From DASVTR01 sp036382855 (GTDB taxonomy: Bacteria > Acidobacteriota > Blastocatellia > Pyrinomonadales > Pyrinomonadaceae): a stretch of DNA of 64,000 nucleotides. The stretch spans positions 1-64,000 of the forward strand of contig DASVPO010000031.1 of NCBI GenBank assembly GCA_036382855.1. Reading direction: 5' to 3'. Below are positions 1-9,600 of this stretch, piece after piece. Position 1 is the first letter of the stretch, and every line of letters starts with the position of its first letter. The notes under the pieces are model-generated. The model was not told where the DNA came from. It saw only the letters and a list, made by a program, of their open reading frames with translations, and searched no databases. The position numbers and the translations under genes are program-made.

Positions 1-67
1 ACTCGGAGCTCCGAATAGGCACAACTTTTAACTGAGACTTCCCGCCCTCTTTATGTTCTCAGGAGTT

Positions 68-277
68 TCAGACGCGGACGCGATGGTCTTTGGCGTAGGA
101 ATAAGCACACCATGCCGCGATGATGTGGACTATCCAGCCGAGCGTCCCGGCCGACCCAATCCAGGAAACGCCCGTGATGAGCAGCCAGAGAACGCCGATA
201 AGAATCCGCCCGTTATAAATCTGTCCCACACCGGGAATCAGAAAACTCAGCAAGCCCGCGATAACTGGATCACGCAT
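68..277 (-). CDS. small TM2-like membrane protein
   Basis: A 69-residue protein with two hydrophobic stretches (about residues 5-16 and 26-60) and a central segment LIPGVGQIYNGR, which is the hallmark of TM2-domain-like and related small integral membrane proteins; no biochemical role is assigned to these. It lies downstream of dnaX on the same strand. The start is uncertain. The 17 codons upstream of the chosen ATG are open and look coding (ending GGLWYK) but contain no start codon before a TGA. A GGGAGG ribosome site precedes a GTG at 310-312 in another frame. An undetected indel could therefore have split the true N-terminus from this ORF. Confidence 0.7.
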   Translation of the reverse strand: MRDPVIAGLLSFLIPGVGQIYNGRILIGVLWLLITGVSWIGSAGTLGWIVHIIAAWCAYSYAKDHRVRV

Positions 278-420
278 CTTGTACCAAAGACCTCCGTCGC
301 TACTATACGCACGGTCGCCTCCCTTTGTTCACTTAAGGTGAAAAGGAGAAATCCGAAATCCAAAAGAGCAGTCAAAGAGGTGGAATAAAAGCAACTCTGA
401 AAGGGCGGCATTACAGTCTC

Positions 421-2424
421 TTATTCCGAACTTCGAACTCCAGACTCTGGATTCTGCTTTCCGTCTATTCTTTTCACGTCAACTATTTCGCCGTGAAACT
501 TGCTGAGGAGTTGCTGTGTGAACGGATGCTGTTCGGCGTATTCGCGCAGGCGTTGTTTTTCGATGCGTTCCTGTTCCTGTGCGGACGACTGCCCATCGGT
601 TTCAGCGCCCAACTCTTTGACGACGATGCGCACGCCAAGGTCGCGCCCTGTGACAGCGCGGCAGACCTCTCGCAGCAGCTTAACGCTCTCAGGCTTCGCC
701 AGATTGTCGCGCAGGTGCTTCGCCTCAGGAGCATACTCGACATACAACTCGTCTGCTTCAATCAAAGTCTGTCGCGCGCCTTCGAGCGCGATGACGAGAA
801 ACATCCTCCGTCGTTTTTCCAGCTCGACTTTGATGGCTTCGATTGTCTTGCCTTCCGTCGCTGACGCGCTGCCGACGGGAACGCGCGGCCCAATGCTGTC
901 CATTCGCTCCGGCGCAACGCCGGTCGCCGCGCCGGCACGCGTGGTAGTTGTAGCAGCGGCCTCAATAGCGTCGCCGGCTTGCGGGCCGGGCGGCGGCACT
1001 AAGGTCAACGCGGGCGGTGCTGATGCGGACTCCGGCGGGAGATTCATGGATGAAGCAGCGGGCGCAGTTTCCGAATGGGCCGCGTAAGCGCTGGCATCCG
1101 CTGCCTCAGACGCGCCCTGCGCTCTGCTGCCTCCGCTCGCGCGTGTGCGCGGCGGAACAATCGAAGCGACGCTTTTGCCTCCTGTGCCTTGAGCGCCGCC
1201 GCCACCTCCTGCGGGCGCGGGCGGAGTACCGACGGAAGCAGGGGCTTTTCCAGTGCGCAGTGATTCTTCGAGCGCGGCGAGGCGTTCGGCCAAGTGATTG
1301 AGAGAAACAACGCGCCGCATCTCCATCAACTTCACGAGGCCGATTTCGAGTTGGTAGCGCGGGTGTGCTGCCGTGCGTAGATTGTTTTCGGTTTCCGTCA
1401 ACGAATGGAAGAAGCGAACGAGGTCGGACTCTGAAAAAGCGTTGGCCTGTCGCGCAAGTTCCGCACGGCTGGCGGCGGAAGAATCTAGCAGCGCGGTCGT
1501 ATCACCCGCAGCTTTCGCTACCAGCAGATCGCGCAGGTGCGACAGCAGGTCGCGGCAGAAGTTGCGCAGGTCGTGGCCGCGCATCAAAAGGTCGTCAACG
1601 ACGAGAAGAGCCTCGATTGGCTTCTGCTCGTCTATGGCGCGCATCACACGCGCCAGCATCTCCGTGCCAGCCACGCCGAGCGCCGTCTCCACATCTACGG
1701 GTGTAATCTTATCGCCCGAAAAGCTGATGACCTGATCAAAGGCGCTCTGTGCGTCGCGCATAGAGCCTTCGCCCGCACGCGCTATCTCGCGCAGCGCATC
1801 GTCCGTGATTGAAACCTTTTCGGCATCGGCAATCAGGCGCAAACGCTCTGCTATCCTGGCAGTCGCAATCGTGCGAAACTCAAACTGCTGGCAGCGAGAG
1901 AGAATCGTGTCGGGGAGCTTGTGCAGTTCGGTCGTCGCCATGATAAAGACGACGCGCGGCGGCGGCTCTTCCAGCGTCTTCAAAAGCGCATTGAAGGCCG
2001 CGCCCGAAAGCATGTGCACTTCGTCAATGATGAAAACCTTGTAGCGGTCGCGCGCAGGAGCGATGGCGACGTTGCCGATAATCGCATCGCGCACATTATC
2101 AACGCCCGTGTTCGATGCAGCGTCAATCTCTAACACGTCAATCGAGCGGCCCTCGCCAATCTCGCGACACGAAGCGCAAATCGTCTGGTCGTCAGTCCGG
2201 CACGGCATAGGCGTCGGGCCTTCTGACTTGTGGCAGTTGAGAGCTTTGGCGAGCAGGCGGGCGGTCGTCGTTTTGCCGACGCCGCGCGCACCGCTAAAGA
2301 GGTAGGCATGATGCAGCCGCTCGTGCTCGATGGCGTTGCGGAGCGTGCGCGTAATAGGCTCTTGGCCCGTCACCTCGTCGAAGGTTTGCGGACGCCATTT
2401 GCGTGCGATGACTTGGTAAGACAT
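421..2424 (-). CDS. dnaX: DNA polymerase III subunit gamma/tau
   Basis: The clamp-loader ATPase that opens and loads the sliding clamp and tethers the replicative polymerase. The N-terminal AAA+ domain is complete: P-loop GARGVGKT at residues 45-52, four zinc-site cysteines at 64, 75, 83 and 86, and Walker B DEVH at 134-137. A Pro/Ala/Gly/Ser-rich linker (about 390-535) separates it from a C-terminal tau-like region. At 667 residues it matches the full-length tau form. The SRP RNA gene lies just upstream, a pairing seen in many bacteria. The usual downstream partners (ybaB, recR) are not next to it. No Shine-Dalgarno precedes the ATG; instead the T-rich edge of an inverted heptamer element sits 6 nt upstream. 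Confidence 0.97.
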   Translation of the reverse strand: MSYQVIARKWRPQTFDEVTGQEPITRTLRNAIEHERLHHAYLFSGARGVGKTTTARLLAKALNCHKSEGPTPMPCRTDDQTICASCREIGEGRSIDVLEIDAASNTGVDNVRDAIIGNVAIAPARDRYKVFIIDEVHMLSGAAFNALLKTLEEPPPRVVFIMATTELHKLPDTILSRCQQFEFRTIATARIAERLRLIADAEKVSITDDALREIARAGEGSMRDAQSAFDQVISFSGDKITPVDVETALGVAGTEMLARVMRAIDEQKPIEALLVVDDLLMRGHDLRNFCRDLLSHLRDLLVAKAAGDTTALLDSSAASRAELARQANAFSESDLVRFFHSLTETENNLRTAAHPRYQLEIGLVKLMEMRRVVSLNHLAERLAALEESLRTGKAPASVGTPPAPAGGGGGAQGTGGKSVASIVPPRTRASGGSRAQGASEAADASAYAAHSETAPAASSMNLPPESASAPPALTLVPPPGPQAGDAIEAAATTTTRAGAATGVAPERMDSIGPRVPVGSASATEGKTIEAIKVELEKRRRMFLVIALEGARQTLIEADELYVEYAPEAKHLRDNLAKPESVKLLREVCRAVTGRDLGVRIVVKELGAETDGQSSAQEQERIEKQRLREYAEQHPFTQQLLSKFHGEIVDVKRIDGKQNPESGVRSSE

Positions 2425-2430
2425 AAAAAA

Positions 2431-2497
2431 AGTGATGAGTGATGAGTGATGAGTGATGAGTTTAAATCTTATTACTCATCACTCATCACTCATCACT
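2431..2497. repeat. inverted heptamer element copy 1 (AGTGATG units)
   Basis: A 31-nt array of the 7-bp unit AGTGATG (2431-2461) is followed after a short AT-rich loop by 24 nt of the reverse-complement unit (2474-2497), so the two arms can form a long hairpin. It fills the gap between the SRP RNA and the dnaX start codon. Three more copies of this design occur at 23771-23855, 25052-25159 and 28511-28598. Confidence 0.9.
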
Positions 2498-2512
2498 CTG
2501 CTTTGGATGTGG

Positions 2513-2618
2513 CCAGACTTCGGACTTACCCGCAACACACGCCGCCGTTGCTACCGTTGCTCCGTTCCCGGCCTGGCGGGGTTCACAAGGCAAGCGTTGT
2601 GCGGAGCCCGAAGTCTGA
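2513..2618 (-). ncRNA. ffs: signal recognition particle RNA (small bacterial type)
   Basis: Read on the minus strand, this 106-nt segment carries the conserved SRP domain IV core: GTGAACCCCGCCAGGCC, a GGGAACGGAGCAACGGTAGC asymmetric/loop region, and flanking helices. Its ends pair perfectly (CAGACTTCGG with CCGAAGTCTG), closing one extended hairpin, which is the expected fold of the short bacterial SRP RNA. It would bind Ffh and act in co-translational membrane targeting. The location just upstream of dnaX on the same strand fits known bacterial gene order. Exact ends are set by the closing helix and could be off by a few bases. Confidence 0.93.
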
Positions 2619-2712
2619 TAAATTGTCAAAAATTCGCGGACGGGAATGAGCGCCCTGTTATCGTTCCGGCTCTTGCTTGCGACAACCGGCCGGTGCGCTC
2701 TGGCCGCGCCGC

Positions 2713-3231
2713 TCAAATTTCCGTCTTGCGGTGTGCGATGAGCCGCAGCAGGGCGTTGATGCCAAGGTGCAGCAGCGCGTAAACAATCAGCGCGAGCACG
2801 ATGGGCAGCGCCAGCGTGTGTCCGCCCTCTGCCGTCGGGCTGGCGACGATGCCGCGAAACGGCGCGTACAGAGGGTCTGTCACACTATAAATAAACTGTG
2901 TAAACCCTGCGCCTTTGCGCGCCGCCATGAGCGCCAGCAGCAAGCGTATTGCGAGCAGCCCGTAGATGAGATAGAAGACGTAGTCAATAACCTGCGAGAC
3001 TCTGGCGAGGCCGCGTGCGCGTTCGACTTCGCGTTCCGTCTCGACGACTTCATCCACTGCCTTCGCGCGAAAGTCTCCGGCGATTGCGTCCATCCGTTGC
3101 GCTTCCGGGCGTGTCGTGCGGTCTGCACGCGCGGCAATCTCCGCATCAACGTCAGATTCTATCTCGGCCTTGACCACTTCATGCTGTGCTGCTCGCCGTG
3201 CTTCGTCGGCAGCCAGCTTATCGTCTTTCAT
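2713..3231 (-). CDS. YggT family membrane protein with N-terminal extension
   Basis: The C-terminal half (about residues 80-170) has two hydrophobic helical regions with a loop resembling the YggT family (TDPLYAPFRGIVASP), a family of integral membrane proteins of unknown or osmotic-stress-linked role often found near cell-division or pyrroline reductase genes. The first 80 residues are charged, alanine-rich and likely helical (many Glu, Asp, Arg), which is longer than the usual family form of about 90-100 residues. No division genes are adjacent here. Confidence 0.8.
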   Translation of the reverse strand: MKDDKLAADEARRAAQHEVVKAEIESDVDAEIAARADRTTRPEAQRMDAIAGDFRAKAVDEVVETEREVERARGLARVSQVIDYVFYLIYGLLAIRLLLALMAARKGAGFTQFIYSVTDPLYAPFRGIVASPTAEGGHTLALPIVLALIVYALLHLGINALLRLIAHRKTEI

Positions 3232-3286
3232 TAAAACCTTCCTGCGCCCCGGTGACCTTCAAACCCGACTACGGAGCGCTCGCGCC

Positions 3287-3817
3287 TCATGCGTTCACTA
3301 CTCTAACCCTTTCGTGCTCGGAAGACAACAAGCCTTCAAGCAGAGGGCGCAAAGCAGCGTAATGACGAGCCTTCTCCGCATCCGTCATCCACTTATGCGA
3401 GGGAAACGGAACGACGTAAAGCAGCGAACCACGAAAGCGCCCGGCCTCGCCATACTCGACCGCGCAGCTTCTTTTCAATCCCGCGAAATGGCGGTACACG
3501 TCCTTGCCCGTGAAGCAGACCACGCGCGGCGCGAGCTTCACCAGCTCTCTTCTCAACTTCCGTGCAGCACGCGCATAGTCTTCGTCCGCAATCTCTTTAG
3601 CTTCGCGCGTCGGGCGGTCTTGAATCAAATCCGTGATGCCGAAGTTGTATTCAAAGAGCTGCGAATCGTCGCGAATCTCGGGCGCGAGGCCGGATTTACG
3701 CAGGATGCGCCACAGGCTGCCGTGCGCGTAATAACGGCCCTGCTCCCAACTGTACGGGTGCGGATTGAAGCCGACGAACAGAACATCCAGACCGGGCCGC
3801 ACGATTGGCTTTAACAT
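3287..3817 (-). CDS. mug: mismatch-specific (G:T/U) DNA glycosylase, Mug-type
   Basis: A 176-residue single-domain protein of the uracil-DNA glycosylase superfamily. The segment LFVGFNPHP (residues 13-21) matches the active-site motif GINPG of Mug/TDG enzymes, followed by a Gly-rich stretch around HGSLWRIL and the family segment FNFGITDL-like (here YNFGITDLIQDRPTR). The C-terminal region holds the second motif area around HKWM. It would remove uracil or thymine from mispairs in base-excision repair. It lies between yggT and a tRNA-Ser gene, all on the minus strand. The length is typical of the family. Confidence 0.85.
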   Translation of the reverse strand: MLKPIVRPGLDVLFVGFNPHPYSWEQGRYYAHGSLWRILRKSGLAPEIRDDSQLFEYNFGITDLIQDRPTREAKEIADEDYARAARKLRRELVKLAPRVVCFTGKDVYRHFAGLKRSCAVEYGEAGRFRGSLLYVVPFPSHKWMTDAEKARHYAALRPLLEGLLSSEHERVRVVNA

Positions 3818-3901
3818 TCGGATTCCGGCCTATCTCTTCTGACAACTTCAACACGCAGGCGGTGCGTCCCCGGCAAACTCGAACCTCAATCCGAAATAGA
3901 A

Positions 3902-3993
<92 letters not shown>

Positions 3994-4123
3994 AGCCTGA
4001 AAAACAGCCCACAGAGCATAGCCTATCCAGACGATTGCTGTCACGTCACCACGCAGACTTTAGTAGAGAAATCCGTAGCAGCGAAAAAAGTTCTGGTTGT
4101 GATGAGCGAGCGTGCGTGTCGGC

Positions 4124-4885
4124 CTAGAGAATCGTTCGCCAGAGACCGCCGACGATGCCCGTCTCATACGCGTACCACAGCCCGAAGACGATGCTGAGCG
4201 CTCCGGCTGCTGTTTGCAGTCCATAATGCACGCCGTTGAACCTGCGCGCGCTCAGCGCAAATGGCAGCCCGACGAGAGCAGACATCAAAAGCATCCCGCA
4301 GATGGAGCCGATGCCGAAGACGGAAAGGTAGAACAGGCCAAGAGCGATTGAATCAATCTGCGTCAGCACCAGCAGCGTGAGCGCCGCCGAACCCGCGAGG
4401 CCGTGCATCGCACCGACGAGTAAAGGTTTGAGACCGATACGCGAAACGGCGTGCGAGTGAGCAATGTGTGCGCTGTTGTGTCTGGTCGCGTGTTCGTGAA
4501 AATGAAGATGTACGTGCGAAACGCCGTCGTGTTTGTGTTGATGTAAGTGTATATCCCGGCGGCGACGAAGCGCACCGAAGAACGCGCTCAGTCCAAGACC
4601 TGTGATCATCAATGCCACAGCAAACTCAAGCCAGTTTGCAACACCTACGGGGACAGCAACGCGGAGCGCCAGCACAACGATGCCGACGGAGACGAGCGAG
4701 AGCGTGTGACCGATTCCCCAGAGAGCGCCGACAGCGGCAGAGCGCAGGAGGCTGCGTTGCTCGCTGACGATGGTTGAGACGGCGACGATGTGGTCTGCTT
4801 CGGTGGCGTGCTTGAGTCCGAACATAAGACCGAGGCCGAGCAGCGCAAACGCGCTGAGCGATGTTAAAGCAGCTTCTTCTAGCAT
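4124..4885 (-). CDS. nickel/cobalt-type transporter with histidine-rich loop
   Basis: A polytopic membrane protein of 253 residues with six or so hydrophobic segments. The first helix region carries HATEADH (residues 26-32), matching the HX4DH signature of NiCoT/UreH-like nickel-cobalt permeases. A cytoplasmic or periplasmic loop at about residues 113-146 is extremely His-rich, as in metal exporters such as RcnA and in some NicO proteins. It probably moves Ni2+ or Co2+ across the inner membrane; direction cannot be told from sequence. No urease or hydrogenase genes are in view. A 15-bp palindrome sits 12 bp upstream of the start and may be its operator. Confidence 0.8.
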   Translation of the reverse strand: MLEEAALTSLSAFALLGLGLMFGLKHATEADHIVAVSTIVSEQRSLLRSAAVGALWGIGHTLSLVSVGIVVLALRVAVPVGVANWLEFAVALMITGLGLSAFFGALRRRRDIHLHQHKHDGVSHVHLHFHEHATRHNSAHIAHSHAVSRIGLKPLLVGAMHGLAGSAALTLLVLTQIDSIALGLFYLSVFGIGSICGMLLMSALVGLPFALSARRFNGVHYGLQTAAGALSIVFGLWYAYETGIVGGLWRTIL

Positions 4886-4896
4886 ATTCCCGGAAG

Positions 4897-4911
4897 TTGT
4901 TCGTCGAACAA
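4897..4911. promoter_or_regulatory. perfect 15-bp palindrome upstream of the metal transporter
   Basis: TTGTTCG-T-CGAACAA, seven-base arms around one central base, 12 bp before the start codon of the minus-strand transporter gene. The position suggests a repressor operator; the cognate regulator is not identifiable here. Confidence 0.4.
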
Positions 4912-5051
4912 GTATATTTCCTGAAGACGTTTCAGGCCAGTTCCGCCATTATACGCTAACCGAAGAAGATAAGCTTGAAAGAGAAGCTCTTGAAAGACTC
5001 GACGGCTGCGCGCAGTCCGTCAGTCATCAAAGCGTTTCGCACGCACAAAGC

Positions 5052-6422
5052 TTAGGTGGCAAGCTCAGGTTTTGTCGGACGCGTTAAGTCTCCGGCGGCA
5101 CGCTCGCGCATCCAGCTTTGTAGTCTCTCCATATCTTTGTTGACCGTTCGTGAGGCTGCGAACAGGACGAGAGTTAAGAGAAGACCGAGCGCGGGGATGA
5201 TGTACATGGCTGTGCGAAGCCCTGCGGCGCGGAAGGGTTCGAGCGCCTGCTGTGTGTAGCTCACAACTCCTGCGGCGCTTGCCGCGCGCGTGGTAAAGAA
5301 ATCGCTGACAAGTCCTGTCCCGTAAGGGCCGAGCGATGCGCCGAGCACGTACATGGCGAAGAAGTAGAGCGCCATCGCCGTTCCGCGCAGCGAAGGTTCT
5401 ATCACATCCTGAATCGTCGAATAGACTGTCGAATAGTAGGCGTACATAAACGCGCAGCCCACTCCCATCAGGAGCATAAAGCCGAGCCGCTCGCCGCCCG
5501 GCAGCTCAAGCGCAAGATACAGAAAAGGTACTGAGAAGAGTATGGCTAGGCTTCCGACAATCAAGCGCCCGTTTGCTCGACGCTTGATGATGGCGTCGCC
5601 GATGATACCGCCGAGGATTAAACCCGGCACGCCTGACAACCCGTAGACCACCATCGAAATGAGATTCGCAGAGCGTATGTCCGTATGGTGATAACGCATC
5701 AGGAAGGGCGTCAGAAAAGAGCCGATGGCGTACATGTTAAAGTTGTGCAGCGCGCCGGAAATGATGAGCCAGCGCATGGTCGGGATGGACAGCACCAGAC
5801 GATAGGGCGAGCCCTCGCGCTTGCTCGCTCCGACCTGATGCGCTTCGCTCGCGCCTCTCTGCGGCTCACGTATGAAGAGCACTGCGAGAGCGCAAAGGAG
5901 GCCCGGAATTCCTGCCACGTAGAACGCCGGCCGCCAACCGTAGGAACGCGCAATCGTGCCCGAAACGGCAAAGCTCAGGGCGATGCCGACCGGCAGGCCG
6001 AGCATGAAAATCGAGAGCGCTTTGGCGCGGCGGTTAGCAGGAAAGAGGTCGCCTATCAACGAAGTCGCCGCAGGCGCGCACGAAGCCTCGCCGATGCCGA
6101 CGCCGAGACGGAGAATGAAGAGTTGCCAGAAATTTCTCGCAAGGCCGGAGAGAACTGTGGTCAGGCTCCATGCAAAAACGCCTGCCGAGAGAATCCAGCG
6201 ACGATTCGTTTTATCCGTGAGCCGCCCCAAGGGTACGCCGACGAAAGCATAAAGGAGTGTGAAAGCCGTGCCGAGCGCGCCCATCGCTCCGTCGCTCATT
6301 CCCCACTCGCGGCGCACAGCCTCGCCCACGGCTCCGAGTATTTGCCGGTCGAAGAAGTTCATCGTGTTGATGGCGAACAAGACCCATAACGCAAACCAGA
6401 CGCTTCCACGCTCATGCTTCAT
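5052..6422 (-). CDS. MFS transporter, Spinster-like
   Basis: A 456-residue, roughly 12-helix major facilitator. The N-terminus (INTMNFFDRQILGAV, about residues 18-32) is the Spinster/MFS_1 signature, and the loop 2-3 motif GRLTDKTNRR is at residues 66-75. Family members transport lipids, sphingosine phosphate, or organic anions in various organisms; the substrate here is unknown. It is divergent from the TonB receptor gene, sharing a 262-bp region that contains a TetR-type operator, so both may respond to the same signal. Confidence 0.88.
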   Translation of the reverse strand: MKHERGSVWFALWVLFAINTMNFFDRQILGAVGEAVRREWGMSDGAMGALGTAFTLLYAFVGVPLGRLTDKTNRRWILSAGVFAWSLTTVLSGLARNFWQLFILRLGVGIGEASCAPAATSLIGDLFPANRRAKALSIFMLGLPVGIALSFAVSGTIARSYGWRPAFYVAGIPGLLCALAVLFIREPQRGASEAHQVGASKREGSPYRLVLSIPTMRWLIISGALHNFNMYAIGSFLTPFLMRYHHTDIRSANLISMVVYGLSGVPGLILGGIIGDAIIKRRANGRLIVGSLAILFSVPFLYLALELPGGERLGFMLLMGVGCAFMYAYYSTVYSTIQDVIEPSLRGTAMALYFFAMYVLGASLGPYGTGLVSDFFTTRAASAAGVVSYTQQALEPFRAAGLRTAMYIIPALGLLLTLVLFAASRTVNKDMERLQSWMRERAAGDLTRPTKPELAT

Positions 6423-6502
6423 AAAAAGCCCTTCGCTAAAAGCCAGTTTGTCGGAAACGAAAACTGAAGAGAGAAACCGTAGATGAAGGCCGGAACAAAA
6501 GC

Positions 6503-6532
6503 TTGACGTTTTTGCGCCTCTGGTGTTACTTT
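6503..6532 (+). promoter_or_regulatory. sigma70-like promoter for the TonB receptor gene
   Basis: TTGACG at 6503-6508, 18-bp spacer, TACTTT at 6527-6532 (or TTACTT with a 17-bp spacer). It points toward the receptor start at 6685, and its -10 abuts the TetR-type operator, a geometry that would allow repression. Prediction by eye only. Confidence 0.4.
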
Positions 6533-6547
6533 ACCGACCGTTCGGTA
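6532..6547. promoter_or_regulatory. TetR-type operator TACCGACCGTTCGGTA
   Basis: A 16-bp near-palindrome with arms TACCGA/TCGGTA. It matches the site at 31171-31186 at 14 of 16 positions (consensus TACCGACCGNNCGGTA). It lies between the MFS gene and the TonB receptor gene, directly after a -10-like hexamer. The similar site in front of the beta-oxidation TetR gene suggests that this regulator controls both places. Confidence 0.65.
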
Positions 6548-6684
6548 GCCATTATGCTCGACCCGCAAGGCCCCGGTCAATCTCTTTGGTTCAATCGCGC
6601 GGAAGTCTGACAAGTAGCAATCAGTATTCTGGCTGCCTCTCGTATCCGTCATCCACGTCCCTGCTAATTTAGGAGATAATTTCA

Positions 6685-9600
6685 ATGAGAAGCCTGACTC
6701 ATCTTTTCTGGACGATGCTCTTCGTCCTCGTCATCGGAGTCTCCCCAGCTTTCTCGCAGGCGTCGAGTTCGACCGCAGAACTACGAGGCCAGGTGACTGA
6801 CGCAGCGGGAGCGGCGATTCCCAACGCCTCCGTAACCATCACGGATGTCAGCAAAGGCACGAGCCGCACGGCGACCACGGACGACGACGGCAGCTACGTC
6901 TTCCTGAACCTGCTGCCAAGCTCTTATGAACTAAAAGTCGAAGCCGCCAGCAAAGGCTTCGCGCCCTCTACGACGCGCATCGAACTGACGGTCGGCCAGC
7001 AGGCCAACATCCCGGTCCAACTCGGCGCGGGCGATGTCACAGCGAGCATCAACATAGTGGGCGGGCAGGAGGTGGTCGAGACAGACCGCACGCAACAGTC
7101 TTCGGTCGTTGACGAGCGACAGATTACAAACCTGCCCATCAGCCGCAGAAACTATCTTGACTACGCGCTGCTCACGCCCGGCGTCTCCGATGCAGATAAC
7201 ATCTCGGACGCATCCGACTTTCGCGTCGCGCAGACTCCGCAAAGCGGCCTCTCCTTTGGCGGCAACAACGGGCGCGGCAATCTGGTTGCGGTTGATGGCG
7301 GCGAGACCAATACGGTTTCGGGCGGCGTGCAGACGACCGTCAATCAGGAAGCCGTGCAGGAATTTCAGGTACTCAGGAATAGCTACAACGCTGAGTTCGG
7401 CGGAGCTTCGGGCGGCATCGTTAACATCATCTCCAAGTCAGGCTCGAACCGTTGGAGCGGCAGCGCCTTCGGGCTGTTCCGCAATGAAACCTTCGATGCG
7501 CGCAACGCTTTCGACTTTAACCCGAACGGCAAGTCGCCCTTCAGCCGACAGCAATACGGCGGCTCGCTCGGCGGCCCCATCAAGAGCGACAAAACGTTCT
7601 TCTTCACTTCGCTCGAAAGGTTCAGCCAGGACGAGACGACCTTCGTCAACCTCCTTAACGACCCCTCTATCTTCGGGCTGACCGCTTCGCAGACAACGCT
7701 CTTCAACTATCTTGCGGTCACACCCTTTGCGCCGCTCGCCGCCGGACTCTCCGGCTCTTTAACAACTACGCAGGCGCGCTACCCGCGCACCGTCGCGCTC
7801 TTTACGAACGCGAGCGGGCAGTTTCCCTTCAACTCTAACCAGACGACCTTCACCGCGCGCTTCGACCACAACTTTAGCCAGCGTGATAACGCATACCTGC
7901 GCTTCAATCTCAACGATTCTGTCTTCGAGAATCAGGCGGCGGGCGCGCTGGCGGCCGTCTCCCGTGGCCGCACGCTCGACAGCTTTAACGGCGGCATGCT
8001 CTTCTCGGAGAATCATCAGTTCAACTCGAACACGGTTAACGAATTGAAACTCCAGTACAGCTACCTCAACTTCAAGGTCATACCGAATGATCCAATCGGC
8101 CCGGAATTAAACATCGAAGGCTTCGGCTTCTTCGGCCGCGACATCTTTCTGCCGTCGCGCACCATCCAGCGCCAGTATGACCTGCTCGACAACGTCTCGC
8201 ATGTTCGCAACAACCACACATTGAAATTCGGCGGCTCAATTTTTATGACAGACGTTGCGACCGCCAACGAGACATTCTTCGGTGGCCGCTTCAATTTCGG
8301 CGCGGCCATCCCCTTACAGAATCTAATCCCCGCGGCGACGCTCAATTCCCTGAGAACTTTTCTACAGGCGAACAACCCGAGTCTGGTTCCTGCTCTAACG
8401 ACGCCCATCACCGCCTTGCAGTCGTTCAATCTCAACCTGCCGATAGTTTATCAGCAGGGCTTCGGTACGTCGGAAGTAAACTCCTGGACGTATCGCTACG
8501 CGCTCTACGGGCAGGACACGTGGAAGGTGCGCCCGAATTTCACGTTCACCTACGGGCTGCGTTATTCAATCAGCGACGAGCCTTTCTACATGCCGCTCGA
8601 CAAGGACGATTTGCAACCCCGCGTAGGCTTCTCGTGGGATCCATGGGGCGACGGCAAGACGGCGATTCGCGCGGGCGCAGGCATCTTCTCCGGCTACACG
8701 ATCTATTCTGTGCCCAACGTGACCAAGACCCTGAGCGGATTCCCCGGCGACCCCATAAACATCGTGCTCTCCACTGCCACCTCCGCGCCGCTCGGCGTGC
8801 CCGCTTCGACCACCATCTACGGAACGTTGTTGGCCCAAGGCATTATCGGCACGCGCCCGATTACGGCAGCAGACCTTGCGCAGTTTGGCATCGTGCCCAG
8901 ACCGGGTGCGCCGCTCGAAGTGCGCTTCCGCACAGAGCCTGACTACGAAACTCCGACTACCTATCAGGCGAGCGCCGGAGTGCAGAGAGACCTGGGCAAA
9001 GGCTTCTCGCTCGAAATGAGCTACCTCTTCACGCGCGGGCTGCACCTGACGCGCAACCGCGACATCAACCAGTTTAGAAAGTCCGGCTTTAATCCGACCT
9101 TCGGCATCCCCTGCTTCGTTCGTTTCCCGGCAGCAGTCGCTACTTCTCCAACCTCCTGCCTGGGGACTGCCTCGGATTTCAGAAACCCGCTGCGCTTTCA
9201 GGACAACATCTACGAATCAAGCGCCAACTCTTTCTATCACGCAGGCACAATCTCCGTGCAGCGGCGCTTTGCCAACAACTTCAGCCTCAACGTTCACTAT
9301 ACGCTGTCCAAGTCCATTGACGAGGTGACGGATTTCAATAGCGACTGGTCTGCGCAAGACCCTCTGAACCTCAGGCTTGACCGTGCGCTCTCAGCCTTCG
9401 ACCAGCGCCACCGCGCGGTCTTCAGCGGCGTCTTCGGCAGCCCCTGGAAAAACAGGTTTCTTGCCGACTGGACATTCGCTCCCATCTTCATCGCAGGCTC
9501 AGGCCGCCCCTTCAACCTGCTGCTCGGCTTCGACGCCAACAATGACGGGCGCTCACAGTCAGACCGTCCCTTCGCCGCCGGTCGCAACACGGGACAGGGC

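Noticed and set aside
2446..2649. A short plus-strand ORF starting inside the heptamer repeat
   Set aside because: It is read from the repeat and the antisense of the SRP RNA; no family text or ribosome site.
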